A stretch of 64,000 nt of DNA from the NCBI RefSeq assembly GCF_001942255.1, contig NZ_MKKC01000076.1:159693-223692 (forward strand). The letters are read 5' to 3'. Shown here one piece after another: positions 40,801 to 50,261 of the stretch. Position 1 is the first letter of the stretch. The number at the start of each line of letters is the position of its first letter. Made by a program: the position numbers and the translations under genes. A model generated the notes under the pieces. The model did no database searches. It had not been told where the DNA came from and saw only the letters and a program-made list of their open reading frames with translations. Source of the stretch: Nocardiopsis sp. CNR-923 (GTDB taxonomy: Bacteria; Actinomycetota; Actinomycetes; Streptosporangiales; Streptosporangiaceae).

Positions 40801-41041
40801 CGCCGCGGACGGCGTCGCCGTAGCCGGTGGTGGCCGGGAGGTCGAGGACGGCGTCGTCGGGAAGGTACTCGGTGAGCAGCTCGGCGCTGCCGTCGGTGCT
40901 TCCGGTGTCGGCGGCGACGACGCGCTGGACGGGCCGGGACTGGCCGCGGACGGCGGCGAGGGTCTCCGGCAGCCAACGCGCGCCGTCGTGGGAGACGATG
41001 ACCGCGGTGACGACGTGTCGGGCGGGGTCGTGGTCGAGCAC
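37853..41041 (-). CDS. Large membrane glycosyltransferase (GT2 plus multi-pass domain)
   Basis: An intact frame of about 1062 residues. The N-terminal GT2 domain (about 8-270) has VTAVIVSHDGARWLPETLAA, the AADTGSTDGSAE loop, WIWLIHDDLTPE (DxD-like), and FRDDIDFCWRVGGAGLRAVL. The middle has about a dozen hydrophobic segments, and the C-terminal third is extracellular. It resembles the actinobacterial polysaccharide/arabinogalactan-type transferases found between DUF5719 and whiB. It probably adds sugars to a lipid-linked or wall glycan. GTG at 41041 is chosen because the GT2 domain starts right after; a longer GTG start (41188) adds only low-complexity sequence. Stop overlaps the DUF5719 start. 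Confidence 0.88.
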   Translation of the reverse strand: MLDHDPARHVVTAVIVSHDGARWLPETLAAVRGQSRPVQRVVAADTGSTDGSAELLTEYLPDDAVLDLPATTGYGDAVRGALGLPRSTAPVPRHAGGTEWIWLIHDDLTPERDALERLLAAADQDPRAAVLGPKLRDWFDRRRLVEAGVTIDGAGRRETGLEQREFDHGQHDGTRQVLAVSSAGMLVRRDVWDRLGGFDPALPLFRDDIDFCWRVGGAGLRAVLVTDAVAYHAEASARRRRRITATRNHPRRIDRRHAVFVLLANLPAGGMVAALVRNSVASLLRVLTYLLIKQPGNALDEAAAITLVYLRPLRLARARFRRRRDRRRTYSAIRPFLARGVALRQFADTLTGILSGEPVLNTPGRHQAVTVAPSPDDEAAALADQTSFLRRVVLRPGVLLVLGLTVVAVVAERSLLFGDLLAGGALLPVTGSAADLWSLYLAAWPETGLGSNAPVAPYVGFLALASTLTLGQPWIAVCVVLLGCVPLSGLTAFLLAREVVGPRPVRLWTAAVYALLPVATGAVAQGRLGTALVHVLMPVMGLLLVRLVTLPPRRSRRAAWGLGLVLAAATAFVPLVWALALFTGMLVAAAFGHLGRRLYVSVALSLTVPIVLLLPWSLELLRHPTLWLLEAGLRPPTTGATAAQLLLLSPGGPGTPPAWVTAGFAAAALCSLLLLRDRKIVAAGWTLALVGLLVAVVTSRLVVEPYPGGPPIQIWPGTALSFAATAVLLSAATGARSLGPMLRLGGLRRVFAVAVSALALVTPLSAAAVWVAGGVDGPLTGRADMAVSRALAVIDGGGTRPRTLVVTPGEGGVDYAVLRGEQPRLGDEGVLPTAPTREVMDRAVAELVAGQGGEHLHTLADFGVQYVLYPRPEVDGAHDTSMLTTLDGTPGLLRMSLSDRYGLWRVGESTGALRVVEGAVTGADEIEAEVLAVGDDLPDGEAGRLLFLAEPADDGWRATLDGAALTPVDTETGVQAWELPARGGALDVRHVDPVHTAWLATQGVAFLAVAVLAVPGARTEEETRLIEATPTPRPRRPRWTGRRSRRGGRRRAVRGTTTAKGE

Positions 41042-41335
41042 GGCTGTGGTGTGTTCTCTTCCGGGAGAGGGGCGGGCCCGGGTCGCGGGGACGGTGCCCC
41101 GCCGCCGAACGCGTGTGTGCGCCGGGTGCCGGTGTGCCCCGTCCGGGCCCACTTCGGCACGGTAGGCCCGGCGTGGCCGGTCCGGCACGGTGGGCGCGGG
41201 TCATCACCATACGCCACCTCGGCGCGACGCGGGGCTGTTCGTCCCCGTCGACGACGACACGGAGAATAACCGCATTCACCACCAGCACGGATGTGTCGTG
41301 CAATCCTCACCAAAGTCCCAAACAGGATGAAACAT

Positions 41336-41373
41336 GAAAAAGGCGCGCCCGGACTCGTGGTCCGGACGCGCCT
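41336..41373 (-). terminator. Intrinsic terminator of whiB
   Basis: Read on the minus strand, a 14-bp stem with one mismatch (arms 41360-41373 and 41341-41354, loop of five) is followed directly by TTTTT (41340-41336). It is 13 bases downstream of the whiB stop. A textbook intrinsic terminator, rare in this window for having a T run. Confidence 0.9.
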
Positions 41374-41385
41374 CGCGCGTGCGCT

Positions 41386-41673
41386 CTACAGCATCTCCGC
41401 CAGGAAATCGAAATCCCCTCCGGCGGCCTTCTTCAGCCTCCGGCGCTCACGCTCGGAGAGTCCACCCCAGATGCCGAAGCGCTCGTCGTGCTCCAGCGCG
41501 TATTCCAGACACTCCGCACGCACCTCGCACGACTGGCAGACCTTCTTCGCCTCCCGGGTCGAGCCGCCCTTCTCGGGGAAGAACGCCTCCGGGTCGGTCT
41601 GCGCGCACAAGGCACGTTCCTGCCAGCCCAGATCCTCGTCCGAGCCGTGCGCCAGCGGGATCACCTCGCTCAT
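41386..41673 (-). CDS. whiB: WhiB-family iron-sulfur transcription factor
   Basis: A 95-residue Wbl protein very close to WhiB itself. It has the four cluster Cys in RALCAQTDPEAFFPEKGGST, KKVCQSCEVRAECLEY, then the G[I/V]WGG turn FGIWGGLSERERRRLKKAAG. WhiB binds a [4Fe-4S] cluster and works with WhiA and the main sigma factor in development and division. The ATG at 41673 has an ideal AGGAGGTG six bases upstream, so longer open frames are rejected. The position upstream of fbiA matches other actinomycetes. Confidence 0.97.
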   Translation of the reverse strand: MSEVIPLAHGSDEDLGWQERALCAQTDPEAFFPEKGGSTREAKKVCQSCEVRAECLEYALEHDERFGIWGGLSERERRRLKKAAGGDFDFLAEML

Positions 41674-41910
41674 GCGCACCTCCTGTTGCCCCCCATAGAT
41701 GTCCCAGCCCTTTTCGTCCCCCAAGGCCGGGTGGAATCCCACCTTGAAATTACACGCGGGCCCGTGACCAGGAGTCAAGCGCCCTACGTGGTAATCCACT
41801 GAATATCATGTAACGAACCGCCAACGACGATCGTGCCATGTCCGATCTGTGAATTACCACGCAATTCACGACCTACCCGGGCGGCGGGGGCGCGGAGGCG
41901 CCAGGCGCGA

Positions 41911-43196
41911 TCAGCGCTGGTCCTCCCCGCCGTACCAGCCCTGCTGGCCACCGCTGTTGCCCTGTCCCTGCTGGTCAGAGCCGTAGGTGGAGCCACCCTC
42001 ATACTGGCTTCCGTACGAGGCGCCGCCCTGGCCGGTCGTGTCCGTACCAGCCTGCTCACCGGAGTTAAAGAAAGGGTCAACTCCGTCACCGGACGGTGTG
42101 TCCCGCGTCTGCTGGCCCTGCTCGGCACCCTGGTACCACCCGTACTGGATGGCGTCCTGGGCCGCCTGCTCGCCCGTGGACGCCGCCTGCTGGGCGGCCT
42201 GCTGGGGGTCGTAGGACTGCGGCGCGTACTGTGCGGGGTCGTAGGCCTGGGGGGCGTCCTGGTGCTGGGCGGCCGCGTCCTGCTGCTGGGCGTACTGCTG
42301 GCCGTACTGCTGGGCGTACCGCGCGGGGTCGTAGGGCTGCTGGGCCCCCGTGCCGTAGGCGTACCCCTGCTGCTGGGCCGCCGCGTCACCGTACTGTCCG
42401 TAGGCCTGCTGGGCCCCCGTGCCGTAACCCGACGCCTGCTGGGCCGAGGCGTCATAGGCCGGCTGGGCCCCACTACCGTACGCGGCCTGCTGCTGCGCGG
42501 CGGCATCGTAGGCCTGGGCGTCCTGCCCGTACTGGGAGTAGGCCTGCTGCTGGCCGGAGGCGCCCCCCACGGCGTCCTGCCCGTACGCCTGCCCGTACGC
42601 GGGGTGCTGGCCCGACGCCGTCTGGGTCGGGTCCTGCCCGTACACCTGCCCGGAACCGGTCTGCGACGGGTCGGCGGCCGGGTACCCGGGCTGGCCGTAG
42701 GCCTGGCCGGCGCCGTACCCCGGCTGCGGGTTGTACTGGGCCTGCGGGGTCGCGCGCGGCACCAGGACGGGGTCGTTGTAGAACTTGAGGAAGGCGAAGC
42801 CCGCCACGCCGAGCACCGTGCCCTCGGCGAGCGTGGTGAAGAAGCGAGCGAAGCCGAGCCCGACGTTCCCGGCGTCGACGAACCCGGTGATGAGCGAGAT
42901 CACGGCGAACAGCAAGCCAACGCCGACCATGATCATCGCGGTGACGACGATCGGCGCCGCGACCGCACGCGCACGCGGGCTCGTGAGCACCAGGCGACGG
43001 CCGCCACCAGGAGGACGACGTTCCACGGACCGAAGAAGCCGGACGCGGCCGACTCCACCTCCGCGGCGAAACCCCCGCTGAAGTCGCTGGCCACCACGAT
43101 CAGACGGATCAGCTCGGACAGCAGGGAAGCCCCCACGGCCCCGAGGAGCACCCAGGCCCCCAGTGGGCGCAGGCGTTCGAGTGATTCGTTGTTCAA
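41911..43196 (-). CDS. Membrane protein with long Gln/Tyr/Ala-rich tail, frame broken near 42992
   Basis: A TTG at 43196 with a strong GGAGGGG eight bases upstream starts a frame with about four membrane helices (WVLLGAVGASLLSELIRLIV, VVLLVAAVA, VVTAMIMVGVGLLFAVISLI). One base restored near 42992 (GTCGCCCTGGTG) joins the two frames, giving about 428 residues. From about residue 145 the rest is low complexity, built from repeats such as AYGQ, QQAY, YDPAQYA and GTGAQQAYGQYG, very like eukaryotic prion-like FUS-type domains, and ends SGGQQGWYGGEDQR. An ATG at 43247 is an alternative start. No known family recognised; it lies just upstream of whiB on the same strand. Confidence 0.78.
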
Positions 43197-43428
43197 GAGA
43201 GGATCCCCTCCGCTGGTTCCCCCACCGAGACGGGGGAGGGCTGGCATTTCGTCGGGTGTCGGCCGCGCCCCGACGGGGAATGGGGACATCGGACACAGCC
43301 GACCGGTGAGACGGCGCACGCGGTCCCGGGGTTTCGACGATCCCTGTCAGAGCGCGATCACGCCGCGGTCATGCCCCACGGAGGGGCAGACGACTCATAC
43401 ACGCCCCCAGCCTGCCAGACTTGGACGC

Positions 43429-44409
43429 ATGCGGATAGTCGTACCGGCCGGCGGTGTCGGCGGAGCACGGTTCCTTCGCGGCCTGAGGGCGGCGCTCGGG
43501 ACCGACGCTCCCACCCCCGGAGACCAGACCACAGACAGCGCCATCACCGTCATCGGCAACACCGGCGACGACATCACCCTGTTCGGCCTCCGGATCTGTC
43601 CGGATCTGGACACCGTGATGTACACCCTGGGCGGGGGCATCAACGAGGAACAGGGCTGGGGCAGGGCCGACGAGACCTTCACCGTCAAGGAGGAGCTCGC
43701 CGCCTACGGGATGCGGCCCACGTGGTTCGGACTGGGCGACCGGGACACCGCCACGCACATCGTCCGCGCGCAGATGCTCGCCGCCGGGTACCCCCTCTCG
43801 GCGGTCACCGAGGCGCTGTGCGAACGCTGGAGGCCCGGCGTACGCCTGCTGCCCATGACCGACGACCAGGTGGAGACGCACGTGGTGGTCGACGACGGCG
43901 ACGGACGTCGCGCGATCCACTTCCAGGAGTGGTGGATCCGCCACCGCGCGGCACTGCCCGCCGAGCGGATCGTCAGCGTGGGCGTCGAGTCGGCCAAGCC
44001 CGCGCCGGGCGTCCTGGACGCCATCGCCGAGGCGGACGCCGTGATCCTGCCGCCGTCCAACCCGGTCGTCAGCGTCGGGTCCGTGCTGGGGGTGCCCGGC
44101 ATCCGTGAGGCCTTGGTCGACAAGACCGTGGTCGGCGTCTCGCCGATCATCGGCGGCGCGCCCGTGCGCGGGATGGCCGACGCCTGCCTGACCGCGATCG
44201 GCGTGCAGACCAGCGCCGCCGCAGTCGCCGAGCACCTGGGAGCGGACCTGCTGGACGGCTGGCTGGTGGACGAGGCCGACGCGGACACGAGGGTCGAGGG
44301 GATCGAGGTGCGCTCCCGGCCGCTGTACATGAGCGACCCCGCGGCGACCGAGGCGATCGCCCGCGCGGCGGTGGACCTGGCGGTCGAGTTGTCGAAGGAG
44401 CGGCGATGA
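43429..44409 (+). CDS. fbiA: 2-phospho-L-lactate transferase (F420 biosynthesis)
   Basis: A 326-residue CofD/FbiA protein. It joins the activated lactate/enolpyruvate unit to Fo, giving (dehydro-)F420-0. It starts [20 protein letters not shown], then [40 protein letters not shown], and [20 protein letters not shown]. The ATG at 43429 has no ribosome site; CAGACT ends seven bases before it, which suggests a leaderless message. It overlaps fbiB by four bases (ATGA). The upstream region is shared with the divergent Gln/Tyr-rich protein gene. Confidence 0.96.
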   Translation: MRIVVPAGGVGGARFLRGLRAALGTDAPTPGDQTTDSAITVIGNTGDDITLFGLRICPDLDTVMYTLGGGINEEQGWGRADETFTVKEELAAYGMRPTWFGLGDRDTATHIVRAQMLAAGYPLSAVTEALCERWRPGVRLLPMTDDQVETHVVVDDGDGRRAIHFQEWWIRHRAALPAERIVSVGVESAKPAPGVLDAIAEADAVILPPSNPVVSVGSVLGVPGIREALVDKTVVGVSPIIGGAPVRGMADACLTAIGVQTSAAAVAEHLGADLLDGWLVDEADADTRVEGIEVRSRPLYMSDPAATEAIARAAVDLAVELSKERR

Positions 44410-45701
44410 CCGACGACGTGCGTGTGCGCGGGCTCGCCGGAATGCCCGAAGTGCGGCCGGGCGACGACCTCGCGGCCCTGGTCGACGACGCCGTGACCGC
44501 CTCGGGCACGCCCCTGGTCGACGGCGACGTGCTCGTGGTGACCTCGAAGATCGTCAGCAAGGCCGAGGGCCGTGCCAGGAGGATGGGCCGCGACGCGGCG
44601 ATCGACGCCGAGACCGTGCGCGTGGTGGCGCGGGCCGGGCGTACGCGGATCGTGCAGACGCGGCACGGACTGGTCATGGCCGCCGCCGGGGTGGACGCCT
44701 CGAACGTCGAGCCCGGGACGGTCCTCCTGCTGCCCGAGGACCCCGACGCCTCCGCCCGTGCCCTGCGCGCGGGGCTGCGAGAGCGTCTGGGCGTGGACGT
44801 GGCCGTGGTCGTCTCCGACACCTTCGGCCGCCCGTGGCGGGTGGGCCAGACGGACGTGGCGATCGGCGCGGCGGGACTGTCTGTGCTCCAGGACCTGCGG
44901 GGCGGCACGGACACCCACGGCAACGTCATGGAGGTGACCGTGAACGCGGTCGCCGACGAGGTCGCGGGCGCGGGCGAGTTGGTCAAGGGCAAGGCCGACG
45001 GCGTGCCGGTCGCCGTGGTCAGCGGTCTGAGCGCCCTGGTCACCGAGGAGGACGGCCCCGGGGCGTCCGCGCTCGTACGCCCAGCCGACGCCGACCTGTT
45101 CCGCTACGGATCGCGTGACGTCGTGCCGGCCCGGCGCACGGTGCGCGCGTTCACCGACGCACCGGTGGACCCGGCCGCGGTGCGGCGCGCGGTGGGCACG
45201 GCGCTGACCGCGCCCGCGCCCCACCACACGACCCCGTGGCGGTACGTCCTGGTGGAGTCGGAGCGCACCCGCAAACGGCTGCTGGACGCCATGGTGAACG
45301 CGTGGGTGGCCGACCTGCGCGGCGACGGCTTCTCCGAGGAGGCGATCGCGCGGCGGACCCGGCGGGGCGACGTGCTGCGTGACGCACCGTACCTGGTGGT
45401 CCCGTTCCTGGTCGCCGAGGGCGCGCACCCCTACCCGGATCGGCGCCGTGCGGACGCCGAGCGGTCGATGTTCCTGGTCGCCATGGGCGCGGGGGTGCAG
45501 AGCCTGCTGGTGGGGCTGGCGATGGAGGGGCTGGGTTCGGCCTGGATCTCCTCGACCATGTTCTGCCCCGACGTCGTGCGCGAGGTGCTCGACGTGCCCG
45601 AGGACTGGCAGCCGATGGGAGCGGTGGCGGTCGGCCACGCGGCCGCCCCTCCGAGGGAGCGACCGCCACGCGATCCGGAGGACTTCGTCACCGTGAGGTG
45701 A
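44406..45701 (+). CDS. fbiB: F420-0:gamma-glutamyl ligase with nitroreductase-type domain
   Basis: A 431-residue FbiB. The N-terminal CofE domain (about 1-240) adds glutamates to F420-0: [39 protein letters not shown]. The C-terminal flavin (nitroreductase-like) domain (about 250-430) starts [20 protein letters not shown] and ends DPEDFVTVR; in mycobacteria it reduces dehydro-F420-0. The start overlaps the fbiA stop. The gene is convergent with fbiC. Confidence 0.95.
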   Translation: MTDDVRVRGLAGMPEVRPGDDLAALVDDAVTASGTPLVDGDVLVVTSKIVSKAEGRARRMGRDAAIDAETVRVVARAGRTRIVQTRHGLVMAAAGVDASNVEPGTVLLLPEDPDASARALRAGLRERLGVDVAVVVSDTFGRPWRVGQTDVAIGAAGLSVLQDLRGGTDTHGNVMEVTVNAVADEVAGAGELVKGKADGVPVAVVSGLSALVTEEDGPGASALVRPADADLFRYGSRDVVPARRTVRAFTDAPVDPAAVRRAVGTALTAPAPHHTTPWRYVLVESERTRKRLLDAMVNAWVADLRGDGFSEEAIARRTRRGDVLRDAPYLVVPFLVAEGAHPYPDRRRADAERSMFLVAMGAGVQSLLVGLAMEGLGSAWISSTMFCPDVVREVLDVPEDWQPMGAVAVGHAAAPPRERPPRDPEDFVTVR

Positions 45702-45716
45702 CGCGGTGGGCGACCG

Positions 45717-45751
45717 ACGGCCGGTGCTCCGAGGGGCGGGGCGCCGGCCGT
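45717..45751. terminator. Hairpin between convergent fbiB and fbiC
   Basis: ACGGCCGGTGC (45717-45727) pairs with 45741-45751 (one G-T pair) around a 13-base loop. It is placed 16 bases after the fbiB stop. No T tract. Confidence 0.55.
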
Positions 45752-45859
45752 TCGCGTGTGTTCGGCGCGGTGTGCGCTCAGTCCTCTCCGAGGCTTCAGC
45801 GACCTCGGCTTCCAGTGCGTCGAGCGTCGCCCTGGTCCCGGCATCCCGCGGGGCCGGGT

Positions 45860-48487
45860 TCACACGAGCGGCAGGGACGTCCGCCGGACGCTGGGGGCGA
45901 CCCCGTCGCTGGCCTCCGCCACCCGGCGCCGGTCCTTCGCGACCTCCCCGTAAAGCGTCGTCCTCTGGCGCACGGGGCGGCCCGTCGGCGCGACCAGGGC
46001 GCGGATGTCGCTGATCGTCTTGTACGACCCCTGCCCCGAGCCCGCCATCCGGCTGATCGTCTCCTCCATGAGCGTGCCGCCCACGTCGTTGACCCCGCCC
46101 GCCAGCAACTGGCGGCACGTGTCCTCGGCGAGCTTGACCCACGAGCACTGGATGTTGTCGATGCTGCCGTGCAACAGCAGCCGGGCCAGGGCGTGCACCG
46201 CCCGGTTCTCGCGAACCGTCGGCCCCGTCCTGGCCAGGCCCGCCAAATAGATCGGGGCGTTGGTGTGCACGAACGGCAGCGGCACGAACTCGGTGAAGCC
46301 CGGGCGGCCGTTGCGTTCCTCGGAGCGTTCCTGGAGCGACCGCAGGAGTCTGAGGTGGGCGACCCAGTGGTGCGGTGAGTCCACGTGCCCGTACATCATC
46401 GTGGACGTGGTGGGGATGCCCAGGTCGTGCGCGGTCGTGATCACCTCGACCCACGCGCTGGCGGGCAGCTTGCCCTTGGTGAGGATCCAGCGGACCTCGT
46501 CGTCGAGGATCTCCGCGGCGGTTCCGGGGATCGAGCCGAGCCCCGACTCGCGCGCACGCGTCAGCCACTCGCGGATCGGCAGGTCGGTGCGCGACGCCCC
46601 GTTGACCACCTCCATCGGGCTGAACGCGTGGACGTGCATGTCCGGCACCCGGTCACGGACGGCCGCGGCGATGTCGAAGTAGGCGGTTCCGGGCAGGTCT
46701 GGGTGGATCCCGCCCTGCATGCACACCTCCGTGGCCCCCGCGTTCCACGCCTCCTCGGCGCGGTCGGCGACCTGGTCGAGGGAGAGGGTGTAGGCGTCGG
46801 CGTCGGTCCGGCGCTGGGCGAAGGCGCAGAACCGGCAGCCGGTGTAGCAGACGTTGGTGAAGTTGATGTTCCTGGTGACCACGAACGTGACCTCGTCACC
46901 GACGGCGTCGCGCCGGACCCGGTCCGCCAGGCCGGCCAGCGCCTCCAGTTCGGGACCGTCGGCGTGCAGCAGGGCGAGCGCCTCGTCGTCGGAGAGTCCG
47001 GCGGGGTCGGACTCGGCGCTGCGCAGGGCGGCGGCGATCTCCGGGTCGAACCGGCGCGGCACGGCCCCCTCCCGGTCGACTCCGGCCCGCAGCTCGTCCC
47101 AGTCGCCGTAGACCGAGTCGAAGTCGCCGCGGCGGTCCTCGCTCCGACCCCGCGCGTCGATCTCGGTGTGCAGGTCGGTGCGGCCCGAGGAGACCAGCAC
47201 GGCATCGGGCTCCTGCCACGGACGGCCCACGACCGGCGCGTCCTCGCGGGCCAACCCGGTCTCCGGATCGGCGAGCGCGGCCACGTGCCCGGCCACCCTC
47301 GGGTCGAGCCACGGTTCGCCCATCCGGACGTACTCCGGGTAGACGGTGAGCCGTTCGCGCAGGGTGAAGCCGAGGGCTGCGGTGCGCGCGGCCAGGTCGT
47401 CGATCTGCGGCCACGGGCGCTCGGGATTGACGTGGTCGGGGGTGAGCGGGGAGACGCCGCCCCAGTCGTCGATGCCCGCGCGGACCATGAGCGCGTACTC
47501 GTCCACGCCCCCGTTCTCGGCGCCGATGAGGTTGGGCGGCGCCTGCACGTGCGCCTTCGGCCCCATGACGAGGCGGGTGACGGCGATCGCGGCGGCCATC
47601 TCCTCGCGCTCGGCGTCGGGCCGGTGCATCATCGCGGTCGCCGGTTTGGCGCGGAAGTTCTGGACGATCACCTCCTGGACCCCGCCGTAGCGGCGGGCCA
47701 CGGCGCGCATGGCGAAGACCGACTCGGCCCGTTCGCGGTGGTTCTCGCCGATCCCCAGCAGGATGCCGGTGGTGAACGGGACGCTGGACCGCCCCGCGTC
47801 CTCCAGGACCCGCAGCCGCACCGCCGGATCCTTGTCCGGGCTGCCGTAGTGGGCCTGGCCCCTCTCCGTGAACAGGCGCGTGGAGGTGGTCTCCAGCATC
47901 ATGCCCATGGACGGGGCGACGGGCTTGAGCCGTTGGAGATCCGACCAGGTGAGCACACCCGGGTTGAGGTGCGGCAGGAGACCGGTCTCCTCCAGCACCA
48001 TGACGGCCATGGCGCGCACGTACGACAGGGTGTCGTCGTAGCCGTGGGCGTCCAGCCACTCGGCCGCCGCCGTCCAGCGGTCCTCGGGGCGGTCGCCGAG
48101 GGTGAACAGGGCCTCCTTGCACCCGAGCGCCGCGCCCTGGCGCGCGATCTCCAGGACCTCGTCGGGCGTGAGGAAGGGCGACTCCAGGCGGCCCGGCACG
48201 GTGGCGAACGTGCAGTAGTGGCAGCGGTCGCGGCACAGCCGGGTCAACGGGATGAAGACCTTGCGGCTGTAGGTGATCACCCCGGGCCGCCCGGCGGCCT
48301 CCAGCCCGGCGTCGCGGACCCGTCCGGCGTGGCCGAGGAGGGTCTCCAGGTCGTCGCCGCGGGCGTGGAGGAGGATCTCGGCCTCGGTGACGTCGAGGGT
48401 CTTTCCGTCGCGGGCGCGGGCCAGCGCGCGGCGCATCGCGGAGGGGGTCGGGGAGGCGTCGGTTCCCAGGTCGTTCACACCACTCAT
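45860..48487 (-). CDS. fbiC: FO synthase (7,8-didemethyl-8-hydroxy-5-deazariboflavin synthase)
   Basis: An intact 875-residue FbiC, the fused CofG-CofH enzyme that makes the deazaflavin Fo from tyrosine and a flavin-pathway precursor. It has two radical-SAM domains, with cluster motifs CRDRCHYC in the N-terminal half (near 85) and CYTGCRFC in the C-terminal half (near 545). Other hallmarks are [15 protein letters not shown] and the [11 protein letters not shown] strand. Completes the F420 route with fbiA and fbiB on the other strand. ATG at 48487; the ribosome site is weak. Confidence 0.96.
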   Translation of the reverse strand: MSGVNDLGTDASPTPSAMRRALARARDGKTLDVTEAEILLHARGDDLETLLGHAGRVRDAGLEAAGRPGVITYSRKVFIPLTRLCRDRCHYCTFATVPGRLESPFLTPDEVLEIARQGAALGCKEALFTLGDRPEDRWTAAAEWLDAHGYDDTLSYVRAMAVMVLEETGLLPHLNPGVLTWSDLQRLKPVAPSMGMMLETTSTRLFTERGQAHYGSPDKDPAVRLRVLEDAGRSSVPFTTGILLGIGENHRERAESVFAMRAVARRYGGVQEVIVQNFRAKPATAMMHRPDAEREEMAAAIAVTRLVMGPKAHVQAPPNLIGAENGGVDEYALMVRAGIDDWGGVSPLTPDHVNPERPWPQIDDLAARTAALGFTLRERLTVYPEYVRMGEPWLDPRVAGHVAALADPETGLAREDAPVVGRPWQEPDAVLVSSGRTDLHTEIDARGRSEDRRGDFDSVYGDWDELRAGVDREGAVPRRFDPEIAAALRSAESDPAGLSDDEALALLHADGPELEALAGLADRVRRDAVGDEVTFVVTRNINFTNVCYTGCRFCAFAQRRTDADAYTLSLDQVADRAEEAWNAGATEVCMQGGIHPDLPGTAYFDIAAAVRDRVPDMHVHAFSPMEVVNGASRTDLPIREWLTRARESGLGSIPGTAAEILDDEVRWILTKGKLPASAWVEVITTAHDLGIPTTSTMMYGHVDSPHHWVAHLRLLRSLQERSEERNGRPGFTEFVPLPFVHTNAPIYLAGLARTGPTVRENRAVHALARLLLHGSIDNIQCSWVKLAEDTCRQLLAGGVNDVGGTLMEETISRMAGSGQGSYKTISDIRALVAPTGRPVRQRTTLYGEVAKDRRRVAEASDGVAPSVRRTSLPLV

Positions 48488-48626
48488 GGACGCACCCTAC
48501 GATGCGCGGGTCGGCGCCGTGTCGCGGGAGTCGGCTGTGAGGACGAGACGGGAGTGACCGGGGCGCGGGAGTCCGGCCAGGTGATCTGCGATCATCGGTG
48601 GATCGCGCCGTGCGGAGGGAGGGCTC

Positions 48627-49586
48627 GTGGTGAGTCGGCTGCGCGACAACCCGTGGGTGCGGCTGGCGGTCCTGCTGGCGCTCCTGGCGTGTGCGGGCCT
48701 GGCGGTGCGGGCGCACTGGGACCAGGCCCGGGACGCCGCCCTGGCGCTGCCGTTGTGGGTTCTTCCGACGGCGGTTCTGTCGGGGATGGCGGGGCTGACG
48801 GCGCAGATGATGGCCTGGCGGGCGCTGCTCACGGGGCTCGGGTCACCGCTGCCGCGCGTGGTCGCGGCACGCGTGATGTTCGTCGGCCAACTCGGCAAGT
48901 ACCTGCCCGGGTCGGTGTGGGCGTTCGTCGCCCAGGTGGAGCTGGCGCGGGACTGGCGGGTGCCGCGCGTGCGCGGGGCCGCCGCGACCCTGCTCGCAGT
49001 CGGGGTGACGGTCGCGGTGAGCCTGTGCGTCGCGGCGGTCGCGCTCCCGCTTTCCTCCGCCGAGGCGGCCCGGCGCTGGTGGTGGGCCCTGGCCCTGGCG
49101 CCACTGCTCCTGGCCGTCCTGCACCCGCGCGTGGTGGGGCTGGGCGTACGGATCGCCGCCCGTCCGTTCGCGCGGTTCCGGGAGGTGGCCGAGGCGGGCC
49201 CGCTCCGGCTGCCGGGGCGTGCGATGGCCGTTTCGGTCGCGTGGACCCTGCTGGCGTGGGCCCCGTTGGGCGCGCACGTGTGGCTGTTGACGTGGGCGGT
49301 GGGCGGCGACCCGGTGCGCTCGATCGGACCGGCCGTGGGCGCGTACGCCCTGGCGTGGACGCTGGGGCTGCTGGTGGTGTTTGCGCCCGCCGGTCTGGGA
49401 GTACGTGAGGCGGTGCTGGTGGTGGCACTGGCCCCGGTCGTCGACGCGGGAGCGGCGCTGGTGGTCGCGGTGCTCTCCCGTCTGGTCATGACGGTCGCGG
49501 ACGCGGCGTGGGCGGGATTGTCCGTCCCGCTGTCCCGGTCCGCCCGGCGCGAGGTGAGGACCGTCACACGCCAGGAGGCTCGCTGA
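48627..49586 (+). CDS. YbhN/UPF0104-type (LPG synthase TM-like) membrane protein
   Basis: A 319-residue protein with about eight hydrophobic segments. It has the family signature FVGQLGKYLPGSVWAFVAQ and, near the C-terminus, VFAPAGLGVREAVLVVALAP. This is the flippase-like part of lysylphosphatidylglycerol synthases, also found alone (YbhN) and linked to glycolipid or polyprenyl transfer. The GTG at 48627 follows GGAGGG; a second GTG three bases on is also usable. A role with the nearby surface-glycan genes is possible but not shown. Confidence 0.88.
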   Translation: MVSRLRDNPWVRLAVLLALLACAGLAVRAHWDQARDAALALPLWVLPTAVLSGMAGLTAQMMAWRALLTGLGSPLPRVVAARVMFVGQLGKYLPGSVWAFVAQVELARDWRVPRVRGAAATLLAVGVTVAVSLCVAAVALPLSSAEAARRWWWALALAPLLLAVLHPRVVGLGVRIAARPFARFREVAEAGPLRLPGRAMAVSVAWTLLAWAPLGAHVWLLTWAVGGDPVRSIGPAVGAYALAWTLGLLVVFAPAGLGVREAVLVVALAPVVDAGAALVVAVLSRLVMTVADAAWAGLSVPLSRSARREVRTVTRQEAR

Positions 49587-49659
49587 CCGCGAACAGCGAC
49601 GCCGGGACCGGGCTATCACGGGTGTGAGACCACCGTCCATCGACCTGATCGGATCCCTC

Positions 49660-50261
49660 ATGCCCGAGACCGTCCCCAGGGGCTCCGCACTCGGCGGAGC
49701 GGAGTCCGACGCGGTCGTCGTCCAACGCTCCCTGGCCGACCCCGCGGTGTTCGGCGAGATCTTCCGCCGCCACGCGCCCGCGTTGCACCGGTACGTCGCC
49801 CGGCGCCTGGGCACGGCCGACGCCGACGACATCGTCGCCGAGGCCTTCCACATCGCGTTCCGCGAGCGCCACCGGTACGACGCCGACCGTCCCGACTCCC
49901 GCCCGTGGCTGTGGCGGATCGCCACCAACCTGGTGCGCCGCCGCCACCGGTCGGAGACGCGTGCGTACAGGGCCCTGGCCCGGACCGGCACGGACCCGGT
50001 CATGGAGGCTTCGCCGAACGGGCCGTCGAGCGCGTGGACGCGACCGCCCTCTCCGGCGACCTGGCCTCGGCCCTGGCGCGCCTGTCCCGGGGCGACCGGG
50101 ACACGCTGCTGCTCATCGCCTGGGGAGGGCTGACCTACGAGGAGACCGCCCGAGTGCTCGGAGTCCCGATGGGGACCGTCCGGTCCCGACTCCACCGCGC
50201 CCGCACCCGCGTGCGCGCCGCCCTGACCTCCGCCGCCGCCGTGAAGGGGAACTCCCAGTGA
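49660..50261 (+). CDS. ECF-type RNA polymerase sigma factor, frame broken near 50007
   Basis: The first frame has the sigma region 2: FGEIFRRHAPALHRYVARRL, DADDIVAEAFHIAFRERHRY and SRPWLWRIATNLVRRRHRS. Restoring one G near 50007 (ATGGAGGGCTTCGCC) leads into region 4: LARLSRGDRDTLLLIAWGGL, EETARVLGVPMGTVRSRLHR. Repaired length about 200 residues. The ATG at 49660 and a GTG at 49624 are both possible. The stop overlaps the start of a CU044_5270-type gene, the usual partner of this sigma subgroup. Confidence 0.85.

Noticed and set aside
38057..41269. 1070-residue plus-strand frame opposite the large glycosyltransferase
   Set aside because: A shadow frame of very high GC content; it shows no hydrophobic pattern or domain, while the minus strand has a full GT2 and membrane domain.
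46385..49408. 1007-residue plus-strand frame opposite fbiC
   Set aside because: Antisense to fbiC with its two radical-SAM motifs, and no domain of its own.
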